57,393 bases of DNA from Actinomycetota bacterium (GCA_016213625.1 JACQZZ010000087.1:1-57393), one strand, 5' to 3'. Positions 25,803-34,531 are shown, counted from the stretch's first letter. The notes: generated by a model not told the origin, from the letters alone. Translations and numbers: made by a program.

Positions 25803-26620
25803 TCGTGCCAGTTCAACACCGTGCGCATCGTGCTGTCGAAGTCCTCGAACGACAGCGATGCCTTGGCACCCAACACGAGATCCGCGTCGGCGCCCACCGG
25901 GTGGCGCAGCACACCGGGCCGCTCGGTGGCGGCCGTGTAGATGGCATCGGCCACCAGTTGCGGGTCGGCCGGATCGCCGCTGACGAGCGACTTCTGGGCC
26001 GCCCGATATCGCTGGTAACGCTCGACCTCCGCGGGGGCCGCGGCCATCGCTGCCGCGTGCCCACTGTTCGCGTTGAGCTGAGTGGGGAACTGCCCGGGCT
26101 CGACCACGGTGACGCGAATGCCGCGGTGCGACAGCTCGAAGTGCATCGCCTCGGTGAGCGCCTCCACCGCGTGCTTGGTGGCTGCGTACATCCCGCCGTA
26201 CGGCGTGCCCACCCGACCGGCCACCGAGCCGACGTTGACGATGGCGCCGCCGCCCTGTTCCAGCATGTGCGGCACCACTGCGCGCACCACACGCACTACG
26301 CCCGTGACGTTCGTGTCGAACTGCCACTGGACCTCGGCGTCGGAGAAGAGGTGCACCGCGCCGAACGACTCGACCCCGGCGTTGTTCACCACGACATCGA
26401 TCCGGCCGACCAGTTCGATGGCGGCGGCGACTGCGGCGTTCACGCTGTCGGTGCTGGTGACGTCGAGCGCCAGTTGGTGGATCTCCGGACGGTCGTTGAT
26501 GGCGGCCGACTTGCCCGGCGTGCGCATCGTGGCGATCACCGTGTGGCCGCGATCGGCGAAGGTGAGCGCGGCGAGTTCGCCGAATCCGGAGCTGCAACCC
26601 GTGAGGAGGACGTTCGACAT
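25799..26620 (-). CDS. short-chain dehydrogenase/reductase
   Basis: 273 residues, classical SDR. Cofactor motif TGCSSGFG, NNAG in VVVNNAGVESFG, and catalytic Ser...Tyr-x-x-x-Lys in SVAGRVGTPYGGMYAATKHA. The TGxxxGxG loop with a basic residue on the following strand (ATMRTPGK) suggests NADP. The start is the ATG of MSNVLLTG; it lies 34 bases from the divergent cyclase gene. Substrate unknown. Confidence 0.9.
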   Translation of the reverse strand: MSNVLLTGCSSGFGELAALTFADRGHTVIATMRTPGKSAAINDRPEIHQLALDVTSTDSVNAAVAAAIELVGRIDVVVNNAGVESFGAVHLFSDAEVQWQFDTNVTGVVRVVRAVVPHMLEQGGGAIVNVGSVAGRVGTPYGGMYAATKHAVEALTEAMHFELSHRGIRVTVVEPGQFPTQLNANSGHAAAMAAAPAEVERYQRYRAAQKSLVSGDPADPQLVADAIYTAATERPGVLRHPVGADADLVLGAKASLSFEDFDSTMRTVLNWHE

Positions 26621-26654
26621 GAGCGCGCACGCTACCCGGCTACCGTCGCGGCAC

Positions 26655-27749
26655 ATGACGGCTCTCGATGAATGGGTGGCAGCGGGCATCTACGACCCCG
26701 ACGCTCCCGACGCCGCGCAGCGGCTCGAGCTGCTCGAGTGGCTCGCGGCGCAGGACATCGACACCGCCGCCATGGTCGAGGCGTGCGAGCGAGGCCAGCT
26801 CAACGCGTTGGCCGGCGACAAGAAGCTGCGACCCGGTCGACGGATGACGGTGCACCAGATCGCACAAGAGGTGGGCCTGCCGTTCGAGACCGTCATCGCC
26901 GTGCACCGCTCCACCGGCATGCCCCCGTCTGCCGACGACGACCCGGTGTACACCGAGGCCGACGTGCAGATGTTTCGGCTCTTCGGCCTCGCCTCGCAGG
27001 TCTTCAGCGCCGACGAGCTGTCCCACTTCGTGCGGGTCGTCGGCAACTCCATGCGACGAATCGCCGAGGCGGCCGGCGAGATGTTCCTGCGCGACGTGGA
27101 GGCGCCCATCTACGAGCACCACGACGGAACACCACTGGAGATGGCGAAGGCCAATCTCGCCGGCATCGAACTGGCCCACATGGCGTCGGGCATCTTCGAT
27201 CCGATGTTCCGCTCCCACCTCGAGATGGCCACGCGCACGGTGCGTCGGGCACGGGAAGGGCAGGAGGACTACAGCACCGTCCCGCTCACCATCGGCTTCG
27301 TCGACCTCAGCGGGTTCACCTCGCGTTCGAGTTCCATGTCGCCCTCCGAACTGCTCGATCTGGTGATGACCTTCGAAGCGGCACGCGTCGATCTCGTGGG
27401 CGAGCACGGAGGTCGGCTCGTCAAGCTGATCGGCGACGAAGTGATGTTCAGCGCCGTCGAGCCGATCGAAGCGTGCACCATCGCCAACGGTCTCGTGCGC
27501 CACGCGTCCAAACTCGCCGATGGCGGCCGAGCGGGGCTGGCCTACGGACACGTGATCACCTCGGGCGGCGACGTCTACGGCGAGATCGTCAATCTCGCGT
27601 CGCGCATCGTCGACATCGCGGTGCCCGGCGAGATCCTCGTGAACCAAGCCGTCACCGAACGCGCCGACGGCCTGCGGTTCGATCCCGCAGGCCGTCGTCA
27701 GTTGAAGGGATTCGCCGAGCCGGTGCGGCTCTGGTCGCTCGAGCCCTGA
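26655..27749 (+). CDS. class III adenylate cyclase with N-terminal regulatory domain (Rv1264-like)
   Basis: 364 residues. Residues about 1-195 resemble the adenylate-cyclase regulatory domain of mycobacterial Rv1264, an autoinhibitory pH sensor (TVHQIAQEVGLPFETVIAVHRSTGMP, FRLFGLASQVFSADELSHFVRVVG). The catalytic domain retains both metal Asp residues (FVDLSGFTS and LIGDEVMF), the adenine-selecting Lys in RLVKLIGD, and the transition-state Asn and Arg in VNLASRIVD. All key residues are present, so it should make cAMP. A stand-alone cyclic-nucleotide domain is encoded in the hydrogenase operon of the same window. Confidence 0.9.
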   Translation: MTALDEWVAAGIYDPDAPDAAQRLELLEWLAAQDIDTAAMVEACERGQLNALAGDKKLRPGRRMTVHQIAQEVGLPFETVIAVHRSTGMPPSADDDPVYTEADVQMFRLFGLASQVFSADELSHFVRVVGNSMRRIAEAAGEMFLRDVEAPIYEHHDGTPLEMAKANLAGIELAHMASGIFDPMFRSHLEMATRTVRRAREGQEDYSTVPLTIGFVDLSGFTSRSSSMSPSELLDLVMTFEAARVDLVGEHGGRLVKLIGDEVMFSAVEPIEACTIANGLVRHASKLADGGRAGLAYGHVITSGGDVYGEIVNLASRIVDIAVPGEILVNQAVTERADGLRFDPAGRRQLKGFAEPVRLWSLEP

Positions 27750-27761
27750 GGCCGAGCGAAC

Positions 27762-28811
27762 TCAGTCGAGCATCTCGCGCAGCGTCTCGATCTGCTTCAC
27801 CGGATCGCCACCCACCGGGTTCACCGACAGGATGGTGACGCCGGCCTCCTTGTAGGCGGCCAGGCGCTCCTTGACGTAGCTCTTCGGACCCACCAGGTTG
27901 GTGTTCTCGAGCATCTGCGTGGGCACGGCCGCGGCAGCTTCGTTCTTCTTGCCGTCGAGGTACAGGTCCTGGATCTCGATGGCTTCCTTCACGTAGCCGT
28001 ACTTCTGGCAGATGGTGTTGTAGAAGTTCTTGTCGCGAGCACCCATGCCACCGATGTAGAGGGCGCTCTGTGGACGGGCGAAGTCGAGGATCTTGTTGCG
28101 GGCGTCGGCATCGATGTTGTCGTCGATGGCCAACATGCCGCCGGCCGAGATCTCGAGCTGGCCGAGCGACGGGTCGCGCTTGGCGAGACCGGCCTTCAGC
28201 TCATCGCCCCACACGTCGTGGAACTTCTCGGGATCGAAGAAGATGGGCAGCCATCCGTTCGCGTGCTGCGCGGTGGCGGTGACGCTGAGACCCATCAGGC
28301 TCGCCCACCAGATGGGGATGTCCTTGCGCAGCGGGTGGTTGATGATCTTCAACGGCTTGCCCAAGCCGGTGCCCTGGCCTTCGGGGAGCGGCACGTTCAC
28401 GGTCTGGCCGTGGAACTCGAACTTCTCCTCACGCGCCCAGATGAGGCGGCACGACTCGATGTACTCCTTGATGCGCACCATCGGCTTCTCGTACGGCATG
28501 CCGTGGAAGCCCTCGATGACCTGCGGGCCCGAGGCACCCAGGCCGAGGATGAAACGACCGTCGCTCACGTAGTCGCAACCCGCGGCGGTCATGGCCATGA
28601 GCGCAGCGGTGCGCGAGTAGACGTTCAGGATGCCCGTCGCGATTTCGACCCGTTCCGTGAGTGCGGCCAGGTAGCCCACCTGGCTGATCGCATCGAAGCT
28701 GTACGCCTCGGCGATCCAGACGACGTCGAGTCCGGCCTTCTCGAGCTCGACCACGCGCTGCGCAGCTTCCTTGAACCCGCCGGAATAGTTGATGGCCATG
28801 GAGATCTTCAT
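27762..28811 (-). CDS. F420-dependent LLM-class oxidoreductase
   Basis: 349 residues, a luciferase-like TIM barrel: KAGLDVVWIAEAYSFDAISQVGYLAALTERVEIATGI, GRFILGLGASGPQVIEGFHG, and the C-terminal SYVKERLAAYKEAGVTILSV. Length and the GLGASGPQV segment match the actinobacterial F420-type group rather than FMN luciferases. It transfers hydride with deazaflavin F420 on an unknown substrate. It is 18 bases after larE on the same strand, so co-transcription is possible. Confidence 0.88.
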   Translation of the reverse strand: MKISMAINYSGGFKEAAQRVVELEKAGLDVVWIAEAYSFDAISQVGYLAALTERVEIATGILNVYSRTAALMAMTAAGCDYVSDGRFILGLGASGPQVIEGFHGMPYEKPMVRIKEYIESCRLIWAREEKFEFHGQTVNVPLPEGQGTGLGKPLKIINHPLRKDIPIWWASLMGLSVTATAQHANGWLPIFFDPEKFHDVWGDELKAGLAKRDPSLGQLEISAGGMLAIDDNIDADARNKILDFARPQSALYIGGMGARDKNFYNTICQKYGYVKEAIEIQDLYLDGKKNEAAAAVPTQMLENTNLVGPKSYVKERLAAYKEAGVTILSVNPVGGDPVKQIETLREMLD

Positions 28812-28829
28812 GGCCGCGAACCTTATTCG

Positions 28830-29633
28830 TCAGCCGTTCAAGTTCCCGGATCGGAACCCCTCGAGATCGAGGGTCACGTAGCGGTAGCCCTGTTCCTTCA
28901 CGGCCTGCACCACCGCGTCGCGCTGGTCGAGCACCGACGTCAGGTCGTCGAGGGGAACTTCGAGGCGAGCGGTGTCGCCGTAGTGACGCACTCGCAACTG
29001 CCGGAAACCCAGTCGCCGCAACGCCGACTCGGCGCGGTCGAGTTGGGTGAGCAGCCCCACCGACACCGCCGTGCCGTAGGGCAGACGGCTCGCCAGGCAC
29101 GCCATCGCCGGCTTGTCCCATGTGCGCAGACCCAGCTGCTGGGACGTGGCGCGTATGTCGGCCTTCGTGAAGCCGGCCGCGACGAGCGGGAACTGCGCGC
29201 CTGCCTCGGCCGCGGCCTTCTGGCCCGGTCGGTGGTCGCCGAGGTCGTCGACGTTCACCCCGAGCACCACGGTGGCCTGCTCGGCAACCGCGATGGGACC
29301 GACGACCTCCATCAACTCGGCCTTGCAATGGAAGCAGCGGTCGGTGTCGTTCAGCCGATACGCGGCGCGTTCCATCTCGTGTGTGACGACCGGAGTCCAT
29401 CGCATGCCCCACTCCTCGGCGAGGGCCTGACAGTCGGCCGCTTCGTCGTCGGCGAGGGATGGCGACACGGCCGTGACCGCGAGGGACGCTGTGCCGAGCG
29501 TGCGATGCGCGACGGCAGCGAGGAACGCGCTGTCGGCACCTCCACTGAAGGCCACCACCACCCGCCCCATCGAGCGCAGTTCGCGCTCGAGCAGCGCGAG
29601 CTTGTCGTCGCTGCTCAGATCGGGCGTGGTCAC
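28830..29633 (-). CDS. larE: LarE-type ATP-dependent sulfur transferase
   Basis: 267 residues. PP-loop AFSGGADSAFLA, LGVNVDDLGDHRPGQ and DKPAMACLASRLPYG. LarE adds sulfur to the pincer nickel cofactor precursor of lactate racemase-type enzymes. Besides the Cys of ACLASR (C179), it has a CxxC at C100 and C103 (RCFHC). This three-Cys pattern is the one linked to a [4Fe-4S] cluster in Thermotoga LarE, unlike the single-Cys, sacrificial Lactobacillus enzyme. No larA, larB or larC is in the window. Divergent from the response-regulator gene. Confidence 0.88.
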   Translation of the reverse strand: MTTPDLSSDDKLALLERELRSMGRVVVAFSGGADSAFLAAVAHRTLGTASLAVTAVSPSLADDEAADCQALAEEWGMRWTPVVTHEMERAAYRLNDTDRCFHCKAELMEVVGPIAVAEQATVVLGVNVDDLGDHRPGQKAAAEAGAQFPLVAAGFTKADIRATSQQLGLRTWDKPAMACLASRLPYGTAVSVGLLTQLDRAESALRRLGFRQLRVRHYGDTARLEVPLDDLTSVLDQRDAVVQAVKEQGYRYVTLDLEGFRSGNLNG

Positions 29634-29769
29634 GTCCGGAAGGCTAGCGAGCGATCGCGACGTGACCGTGTTGGCGACACGATTCAGGGTTGGCGGGACG
29701 ATTCGCGGCTCCGGCGTGCGGCTGCGGACGAGTGAGCAGGATCCGGTGACGGCGTGCCACGATGGGCCG

Positions 29770-30762
29770 GTGACCGCATCCGAGATGCCCCCGACCGGCG
29801 GACCCCACGTGCTCGTGGTGGAGGACGACAGCGTGCAGGCCTACCTGGTGAACGAAGCGCTCGCAGGGAGCGGATTCGGCGAGATCCGGGTGGTCACCAC
29901 CGCCGGCGCCGCCGCCGCGATGTTGGCAGAGTGGACCCCGGATCTGGTGATCCTCGACCTCGGGTTGCCCGATGGCGACGGCATGTCCCTGCTCGGTGTC
30001 GTGGGCAGCAACGGTTCGATGGGCGTTCCGGTGCTCGTGGTCACCGGCGAGGCGGATCCCGAACGTCGAGTGGAGGCGCTCGAACGGGGCGCGAGCGACC
30101 TGGTCACGAAGCCGTTCAATCTGCTCGAACTCGGCGTCCGCGCCAAGCGCACGCTGCGCGCTCACGACGATCTCCGCGCCGCCAGCGTCCTCGCCCGCAG
30201 CCTCGCCCTCGAGCTGACCGAGCTGTCGGACGAGTTGGAGGAACAACTGGGTGTGGGCGTCGACGTGTTGCTCGCCGCGTTGGCGATGCGCTCCCCCGCG
30301 TTGGGCACACGTGCTCGGCGCGTGGCCCGGTCGGTGCATCAACTGGCGGTCGCCGTGCATCTCGACGACGTGGCGCCACATCTCGGCCGTGCCGCGGCAT
30401 GTCACGAAGTGGGGGCGCTCACACTGGACGACCACGATCTGGCAGGTGTGGTGGCCCAGGAACCCGTCGCCACCGAGCGATGCGCGCTGGCCGGCGAGAT
30501 GATCCTCGCCACCCGCCATCCGCTCGCCGCCGCGTCGGCCCGCTTCCGTGCGCCCGAAGGTTCGTTCGAGCGACAGTCCGAACGCCTCGTCGCGGGCCTG
30601 ACGGCCGTGTGCCACACGTTCCATGCGGCCGCCGCTGCCGATGACTACCGGCCCGCCCTCGGTGTCCGCGCGCTGCTCGAGGCCCCCGCGGGCACACTCG
30701 ATCCCGACCTGGTGGATGCGTTCATCGACGTCTGCGTGGCCGCCACGCGACCCATCGACTGA
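29770..30762 (+). CDS. response regulator with degenerate HD-GYP-like output domain
   Basis: 330 residues. The receiver domain has the acidic pocket VVEDDS, phospho-acceptor Asp63 in VILDLGLPDGDG and Lys in LVTKPFN. A helical linker follows, and then an HD-GYP-like helical region: TRARRVARSVHQLAVAVHLDD, then CHEVGALTLDD where active enzymes have HDIGK. With His-Asp changed to His-Glu and no GYP motif, phosphodiesterase activity is unlikely. It may act by protein contacts. GTG start chosen at VTASEMPP; the in-frame ATG of the same segment is an alternative. No cognate kinase is adjacent. Confidence 0.8.
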   Translation: MTASEMPPTGGPHVLVVEDDSVQAYLVNEALAGSGFGEIRVVTTAGAAAAMLAEWTPDLVILDLGLPDGDGMSLLGVVGSNGSMGVPVLVVTGEADPERRVEALERGASDLVTKPFNLLELGVRAKRTLRAHDDLRAASVLARSLALELTELSDELEEQLGVGVDVLLAALAMRSPALGTRARRVARSVHQLAVAVHLDDVAPHLGRAAACHEVGALTLDDHDLAGVVAQEPVATERCALAGEMILATRHPLAAASARFRAPEGSFERQSERLVAGLTAVCHTFHAAAAADDYRPALGVRALLEAPAGTLDPDLVDAFIDVCVAATRPID

Positions 30763-30815
30763 GCGCGGATCGGGGTCCGGTCAAGGCGGCCTCGCCGACA
30801 CGCTAATCTCACTGT

Positions 30816-31316
30816 GTGGAAACGACAGAGACTCGCACCATCGGGAGACAGATCGCCGACGCCCGACAGCTGAGGTCGTGGACCCAGCGGCAACTCGGCG
30901 AGCAGATCGGCATCGGCGCCTCGCTCGTCGCCAAGTGGGAACAGGGATCACGTGTGCCGCCGTTCGAGTGGTTGGCAGAGCTCGATCGCGTCCTCGGCAC
31001 CGACATGTCCGCGAACGCCGCGCCCACGCCTCGGCGGCGCGGCCCGCGCCCGGCCGTGGCGCGGCCGAGCCATCAACGCAGTACCGCACCCGCACCCGGC
31101 GTGCCCCAACCGGTGCTCGTCGAGATCACCGAGGACGGGGTGAAGGTCTTCCAGGGCGACCAGGAGATCGACGCCGTCGTGGTGGACCTCCGCGAGTTCC
31201 AGCAGGCAACGGCCAGCGAACGGGTGAAGCGCACCAGCGAACTCCTGCTGCGCACGCTCGAACTGCCTCGGCCGCTGGCCGATCGAGTCGTCCGCCGCAT
31301 CGCCGACCTGCCCTGA
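30816..31316 (+). CDS. XRE-family helix-turn-helix protein
   Basis: 166 residues from a GTG. The N-terminal HTH_3 domain is complete: IGRQIADARQLRSWTQRQLGEQIGIGASLVAKWEQGSRVPP. A Pro/Arg-rich linker follows and then a C-terminal region (VEITEDGVKVFQGDQEIDAVVVDL) that may bind ligand or partner. DNA-binding regulator of unknown target. It lies just before the sulfur operon, but that operon's operator is of the CsoR/CstR type, which XRE proteins do not bind. Confidence 0.8.
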   Translation: METTETRTIGRQIADARQLRSWTQRQLGEQIGIGASLVAKWEQGSRVPPFEWLAELDRVLGTDMSANAAPTPRRRGPRPAVARPSHQRSTAPAPGVPQPVLVEITEDGVKVFQGDQEIDAVVVDLREFQQATASERVKRTSELLLRTLELPRPLADRVVRRIADLP

Positions 31317-31375
31317 CGCGTCGGTTCTGCCCGTCACAGAACTGCACAGTTGGCCGGCAACCCAGGGTTGCGCCG

Positions 31376-31391
31376 ATACCCCCAGGGGTAT
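31376..31391. promoter_or_regulatory. CsoR/CstR-type operator before the sulfur operon
   Basis: ATACCCC-CA-GGGGTAT is a perfect 7-bp inverted repeat of the form bound by CsoR-family repressors (Cu-sensing CsoR, persulfide-sensing CstR). It overlaps a likely -10 (TATACG) about 35 bases before the first gene of an operon encoding an MBL-rhodanese, TauE exporter and glutaredoxin, a gene set that resembles the CstR-controlled operon of staphylococci. The repressor gene itself is not in the window. Confidence 0.65.
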
Positions 31392-31428
31392 ACGCTGTCG
31401 GCACTCCCTTCGTCGAAAGTGCCCCGAC

Positions 31429-32820
31429 ATGCTGTTCTTCCGCCAGTACTACCTCGGCTGCCTCTCCCACGCGAGCTATCTCGTCGGCGACACCTCCACC
31501 GGACGCGCGGTCGTGGTCGACCCGCAACGAGACGTCGCCGAATACCTGGCCGACGCGGCGACACACGGCCTCACCATCGTCGCGGTGCTCGAGACGCACT
31601 TCCACGCCGACTTCCTGTCGGGACACCTCGAGCTCGCCGATCACTCGGGCGCCGAGATCGTCTACGGCGCCGCAGCGGCAGGGCGGGCGGAGTTTCCCAT
31701 CCGCACCTACGCCGACGGAGCACACCTCTCGCTCGGCACGGTCGACCTCGAGTTCCGCGAGACGCCGGGCCACACTCCCGAATCCATCAGCATCGTCATC
31801 CGCCCCGAGGGTCCCGATGGCGAGCCCTACGGCGTGCTCACCGGCGACACCCTGTTCATCGGCGACGTCGGCCGTCCCGACCTGCTGGCCTCGGTGGGTG
31901 TCACCGCCGACGAGTTGGCCCGCCAGCTCTACCACTCGCTGCACGAGAAGCTGCTCACCCTCCCCGACGCCACCAAGGTCTTCCCTGCACACGGCGCCGG
32001 CTCCGCCTGCGGCAAGAACCTGAGCACCGAGACGGTCTCCACCATCGGCGAGCAGCGGCGCACGAACTACGCACTGGCGCCGATGACGGAGCAGGAGTTC
32101 GTCGATGCCGTCACCCAGGGCCAGACCGTCGCCCCGCTGTACTTCTCCTTCGCGGCGAACCGCAACCGCCAGGAGCGCGAGCGGATGCACGACGACGTGC
32201 ACGTCGAGCAGATGAGCCTGCGCGAAGTGCTCGACGCGATGCGCGACGGCGCCGTCGTCGTCGACGGACGCGACGACATGACCTTCGCCGCCGGCCACCT
32301 GCGTGGCTCGGTCAACGTGGGGCTCGGCGGTCGCTTCGCCGAGTACGCGGGCGAGGTGATGACCCCGGGTACGCCGATCGTGCTCGTCACCGACCCCGGC
32401 CACGAGCCCGAGGCGGCCGTGCGGCTCGCCCGCATCGGATTCGACCGCGTCCTCGGTGCGCTCCGCGATCCGCTGCGGACGTTCATGGAGCACCCTGAAG
32501 TGGTCGAGTCCCTGTCCCGTCTCTCGGCGGCCGAGTTCGACGAGCGACGCGCCTCGGTGCCCGGGTTGGTGCTCATCGACGTGCGCAATCCCGGCGAGGT
32601 CGCCGAAGGCGGCATCGAAGGGGCTTTGCACATCAGCCTGCCCGCCCTCCTCGGACGACTCGACGAGCTCGACCGCACGGCGCCCACGGTCGTGCACTGC
32701 GCGGGTGGCTACCGGTCGGCGATCGCCGCCAGCCTGCTGCGCGCACACGGGTTCAGCGACGTGTCGGACCTGATCGGTGGCTACACCGCGTGGGCCGCCT
32801 ACCGGCGCATCTCGGCCTGA
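31429..32820 (+). CDS. MBL-fold persulfide dioxygenase-like protein with two rhodanese domains
   Basis: 463 residues. The N-terminal ETHE1/persulfide-dioxygenase-type metallo-hydrolase has metal ligands in THFHADFLSGH (His57, His59, Asp61), ETPGHTPESI and FPAHGAG. The first rhodanese domain is inactive (VTDPGHE where the Cys loop should be). The second is active, with Cys424 in VVHCAGGYRSA. This CstB/BlH-like layout oxidises persulfide to sulfite and moves the sulfane sulfur to make thiosulfate. First gene of the operon; TauE begins four bases after its stop. Confidence 0.92.
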   Translation: MLFFRQYYLGCLSHASYLVGDTSTGRAVVVDPQRDVAEYLADAATHGLTIVAVLETHFHADFLSGHLELADHSGAEIVYGAAAAGRAEFPIRTYADGAHLSLGTVDLEFRETPGHTPESISIVIRPEGPDGEPYGVLTGDTLFIGDVGRPDLLASVGVTADELARQLYHSLHEKLLTLPDATKVFPAHGAGSACGKNLSTETVSTIGEQRRTNYALAPMTEQEFVDAVTQGQTVAPLYFSFAANRNRQERERMHDDVHVEQMSLREVLDAMRDGAVVVDGRDDMTFAAGHLRGSVNVGLGGRFAEYAGEVMTPGTPIVLVTDPGHEPEAAVRLARIGFDRVLGALRDPLRTFMEHPEVVESLSRLSAAEFDERRASVPGLVLIDVRNPGEVAEGGIEGALHISLPALLGRLDELDRTAPTVVHCAGGYRSAIAASLLRAHGFSDVSDLIGGYTAWAAYRRISA

Positions 32821-32823
32821 CCG

Positions 32824-33648
32824 GTGAACACTCGCGCGATCCTGGCGTCGCCGCTGGGTTTCCTCATCGGTCTGTCGCTGGGCGCGCTCGGCGGCGGCGG
32901 CTCGATCCTCGCCGTGCCGGCTCTGGTGTACGGGGCAGGCCAGTCCCCCAAGGCGGCCACGACCACGTCGCTCATCCTCGTCGCCATCACGTCGCTCATC
33001 GGCATCGTGCCGCATCTGCGAGCCGGGCGCGTTCGAGTGCTCGCCGGCACGCTGTTCGGTCTGGCCGGCGTGGGTGGCTCGCTGCTGGGTTCGAACTGGA
33101 ACGAATCCGTCGACCCCGACGTGTTGCTGTTGGCCTTCTCGGTGCTCATGCTCGTGGCGGCGTTCGCGATGTGCCAGCGCACCTGCGACATCCTCCGTCG
33201 CCGCACCGGCACACCACCTGCCACCGGCGCCGCCGCACCGTCGCGCACCGTCGTCCGCGCCGACGCACGCACCGTCGTCACGGTCATCGCCGCCGGCACC
33301 GTGGTGGGGCTGCTCACCGGGTTCTTCGGAGTGGGTGGTGGCTTCGTCATCGTCCCGGCACTGGTGCTCGTGCTGGGCTTCACGATGCCCGAGGCCGTCG
33401 GCACGTCGCTGCTCGTCATCACCATCAACTCGGTCGTGGCGCTCGCCACCCGGCTGCAGGCCGGCGCCATCGAATGGGACGTCGTGCTGCCGTTCACCAT
33501 CGCCAGCCTCGGCGGCGTCATCGTCGGGAGTCGGCTCGCGGGCTCCAGTGACTCGGGAGTGCTGCAGCGGTGGTTCGTGGGGTTGATGGTGGCCATCGCG
33601 GTCTACACGGGAATTCGCAGCGGCCTCGCTATCGTCCACTCGTCATGA
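32824..33648 (+). CDS. TauE/SafE-family sulfite or sulfur-anion exporter
   Basis: 274 residues and about eight hydrophobic helices with the repeated TauE motif GxxxGxxGGGGS (LSLGALGGGGSILAVPALVYG) and the second half GLLTGFFGVGGGFVIVPALV. GTG start four bases after the MBL-rhodanese stop. Expected to export sulfite or other sulfur anions made by the dioxygenase. Ends in an ATGA overlap with the glutaredoxin gene. Confidence 0.92.
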   Translation: MNTRAILASPLGFLIGLSLGALGGGGSILAVPALVYGAGQSPKAATTTSLILVAITSLIGIVPHLRAGRVRVLAGTLFGLAGVGGSLLGSNWNESVDPDVLLLAFSVLMLVAAFAMCQRTCDILRRRTGTPPATGAAAPSRTVVRADARTVVTVIAAGTVVGLLTGFFGVGGGFVIVPALVLVLGFTMPEAVGTSLLVITINSVVALATRLQAGAIEWDVVLPFTIASLGGVIVGSRLAGSSDSGVLQRWFVGLMVAIAVYTGIRSGLAIVHSS

Positions 33649-33926
33649 GCGCCACGCCCGCCCCCATCGTCACGGTCTACTGGCGCCCTGGCTGCCCGTA
33701 CTGCTCCATGCTGTCGCGCGATCTGGACCGGGCGGGGCTCACGTACGAGGCCCGCAACATCTGGGACGACCCCGACGCGGCGGCGTTCGTGCGCTCGGTG
33801 GCTCGCGGCAACGAGACGGTCCCCACCGTCACCGTGGGCGACACCGCATTGGTGAACCCGCCCGTCGAGGAGATCGTGCGACTCCTGCAGGCTCCCGCTC
33901 AGAGCGGCCAGAACCGGGCCACGTAG
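33645..33926 (+). CDS. glutaredoxin-like protein
   Basis: 93 residues. Active site CPYC (Cys17, Cys20) in YWRPGCPYCSML, cis-Pro loop ETVPTV. Single-domain thioredoxin fold. As the third gene of the persulfide operon it probably reduces thiol or persulfide intermediates, with mycothiol or other cytosolic thiols. Start chosen at the ATGA overlap with TauE. Its end overlaps the convergent signal-peptidase gene by 28 bases. Confidence 0.88.
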   Translation: MSATPAPIVTVYWRPGCPYCSMLSRDLDRAGLTYEARNIWDDPDAAAFVRSVARGNETVPTVTVGDTALVNPPVEEIVRLLQAPAQSGQNRAT

Positions 33927-34531
33927 CGGCCGTCGACGTCGTCGACGGGCACGGGCCCGTAGTTGCGCGAGTCGCTCGACTCGAGCCGGTTGTCGCCCAT
34001 CAGGAAGACGAACCCTTCGGGCACGGTGATCGGCCCCCAGAAGTAGCCACCCATCTGGTCGAGCTTGGCGTACGACTGGTCCACGACCTCGCCGTTGCGC
34101 ACGAGTTCGCCGTCGTCGATGCCGATGGTGTCGCCGCCCACGGCGACCACTCGCTTCACCACGTCGGCGTCGGTGGCATCGATGTGAGCGGTGACGATCT
34201 CGCCGACCTCCGGGTCGCGGAACTGGTAGGTGAGACGATCGATGACGAGCGCATCGCCATCGTGCAGCGTGGGCAGCATGCTGGACTCGCGCACGCGCAC
34301 CGGTTCCACCACCCATGCGCGCATGGCGAACAGTGCGAGGAGCACCCCCACGCCGATGGCGACTCGTCGACGGAATTTGCGGATCGCCGCAGCCGTGGCG
34401 AGATCGGCTGCCGCTGCCTGTTCGACGTCCGCCTCCGACGCGGCAGCGGCCGAGTCCAGGAGTGTCTCGGCCGCGACGCCGTCGTACTGGTCGACGTTCA
34501 GAGGAGGATCCCCGACGCCGTGAGACCCCAC
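33899..34531 (-). CDS. lepB: signal peptidase I
   Basis: About 210 residues. One N-terminal membrane helix (VAIGVGVLLALFAMRAWVVEP), catalytic Ser in RESSMLPTL, catalytic Lys in VVKRVVAVGGD, and GDNRLESSDSRNYGPV. It cleaves signal peptides outside the membrane. The start is uncertain: the nearest standard codon is this GTG, which lies inside the upstream gene; a CTG at 34501, preceded by GGGGAT and overlapping the upstream stop, would also fit. It is the last gene of the multicopper-oxidase transcript. Confidence 0.88.
   Translation of the reverse strand: MGSHGVGDPPLNVDQYDGVAAETLLDSAAAASEADVEQAAAADLATAAAIRKFRRRVAIGVGVLLALFAMRAWVVEPVRVRESSMLPTLHDGDALVIDRLTYQFRDPEVGEIVTAHIDATDADVVKRVVAVGGDTIGIDDGELVRNGEVVDQSYAKLDQMGGYFWGPITVPEGFVFLMGDNRLESSDSRNYGPVPVDDVDGRYVARFWPL

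Noticed and set aside
30816..31316. XRE protein as the regulator of the sulfur operon
   Set aside because: The operator is a CsoR/CstR-type site, which is bound by a different fold. Proximity alone is weak evidence.
31126..33639. Very long minus-strand reading (over 800 codons) across the sulfur operon
   Set aside because: It is antisense to genes with clear MBL, rhodanese and TauE motifs. Its own sequence is His/Arg/Asp/Gly-rich without any domain, a usual by-product of high GC content.
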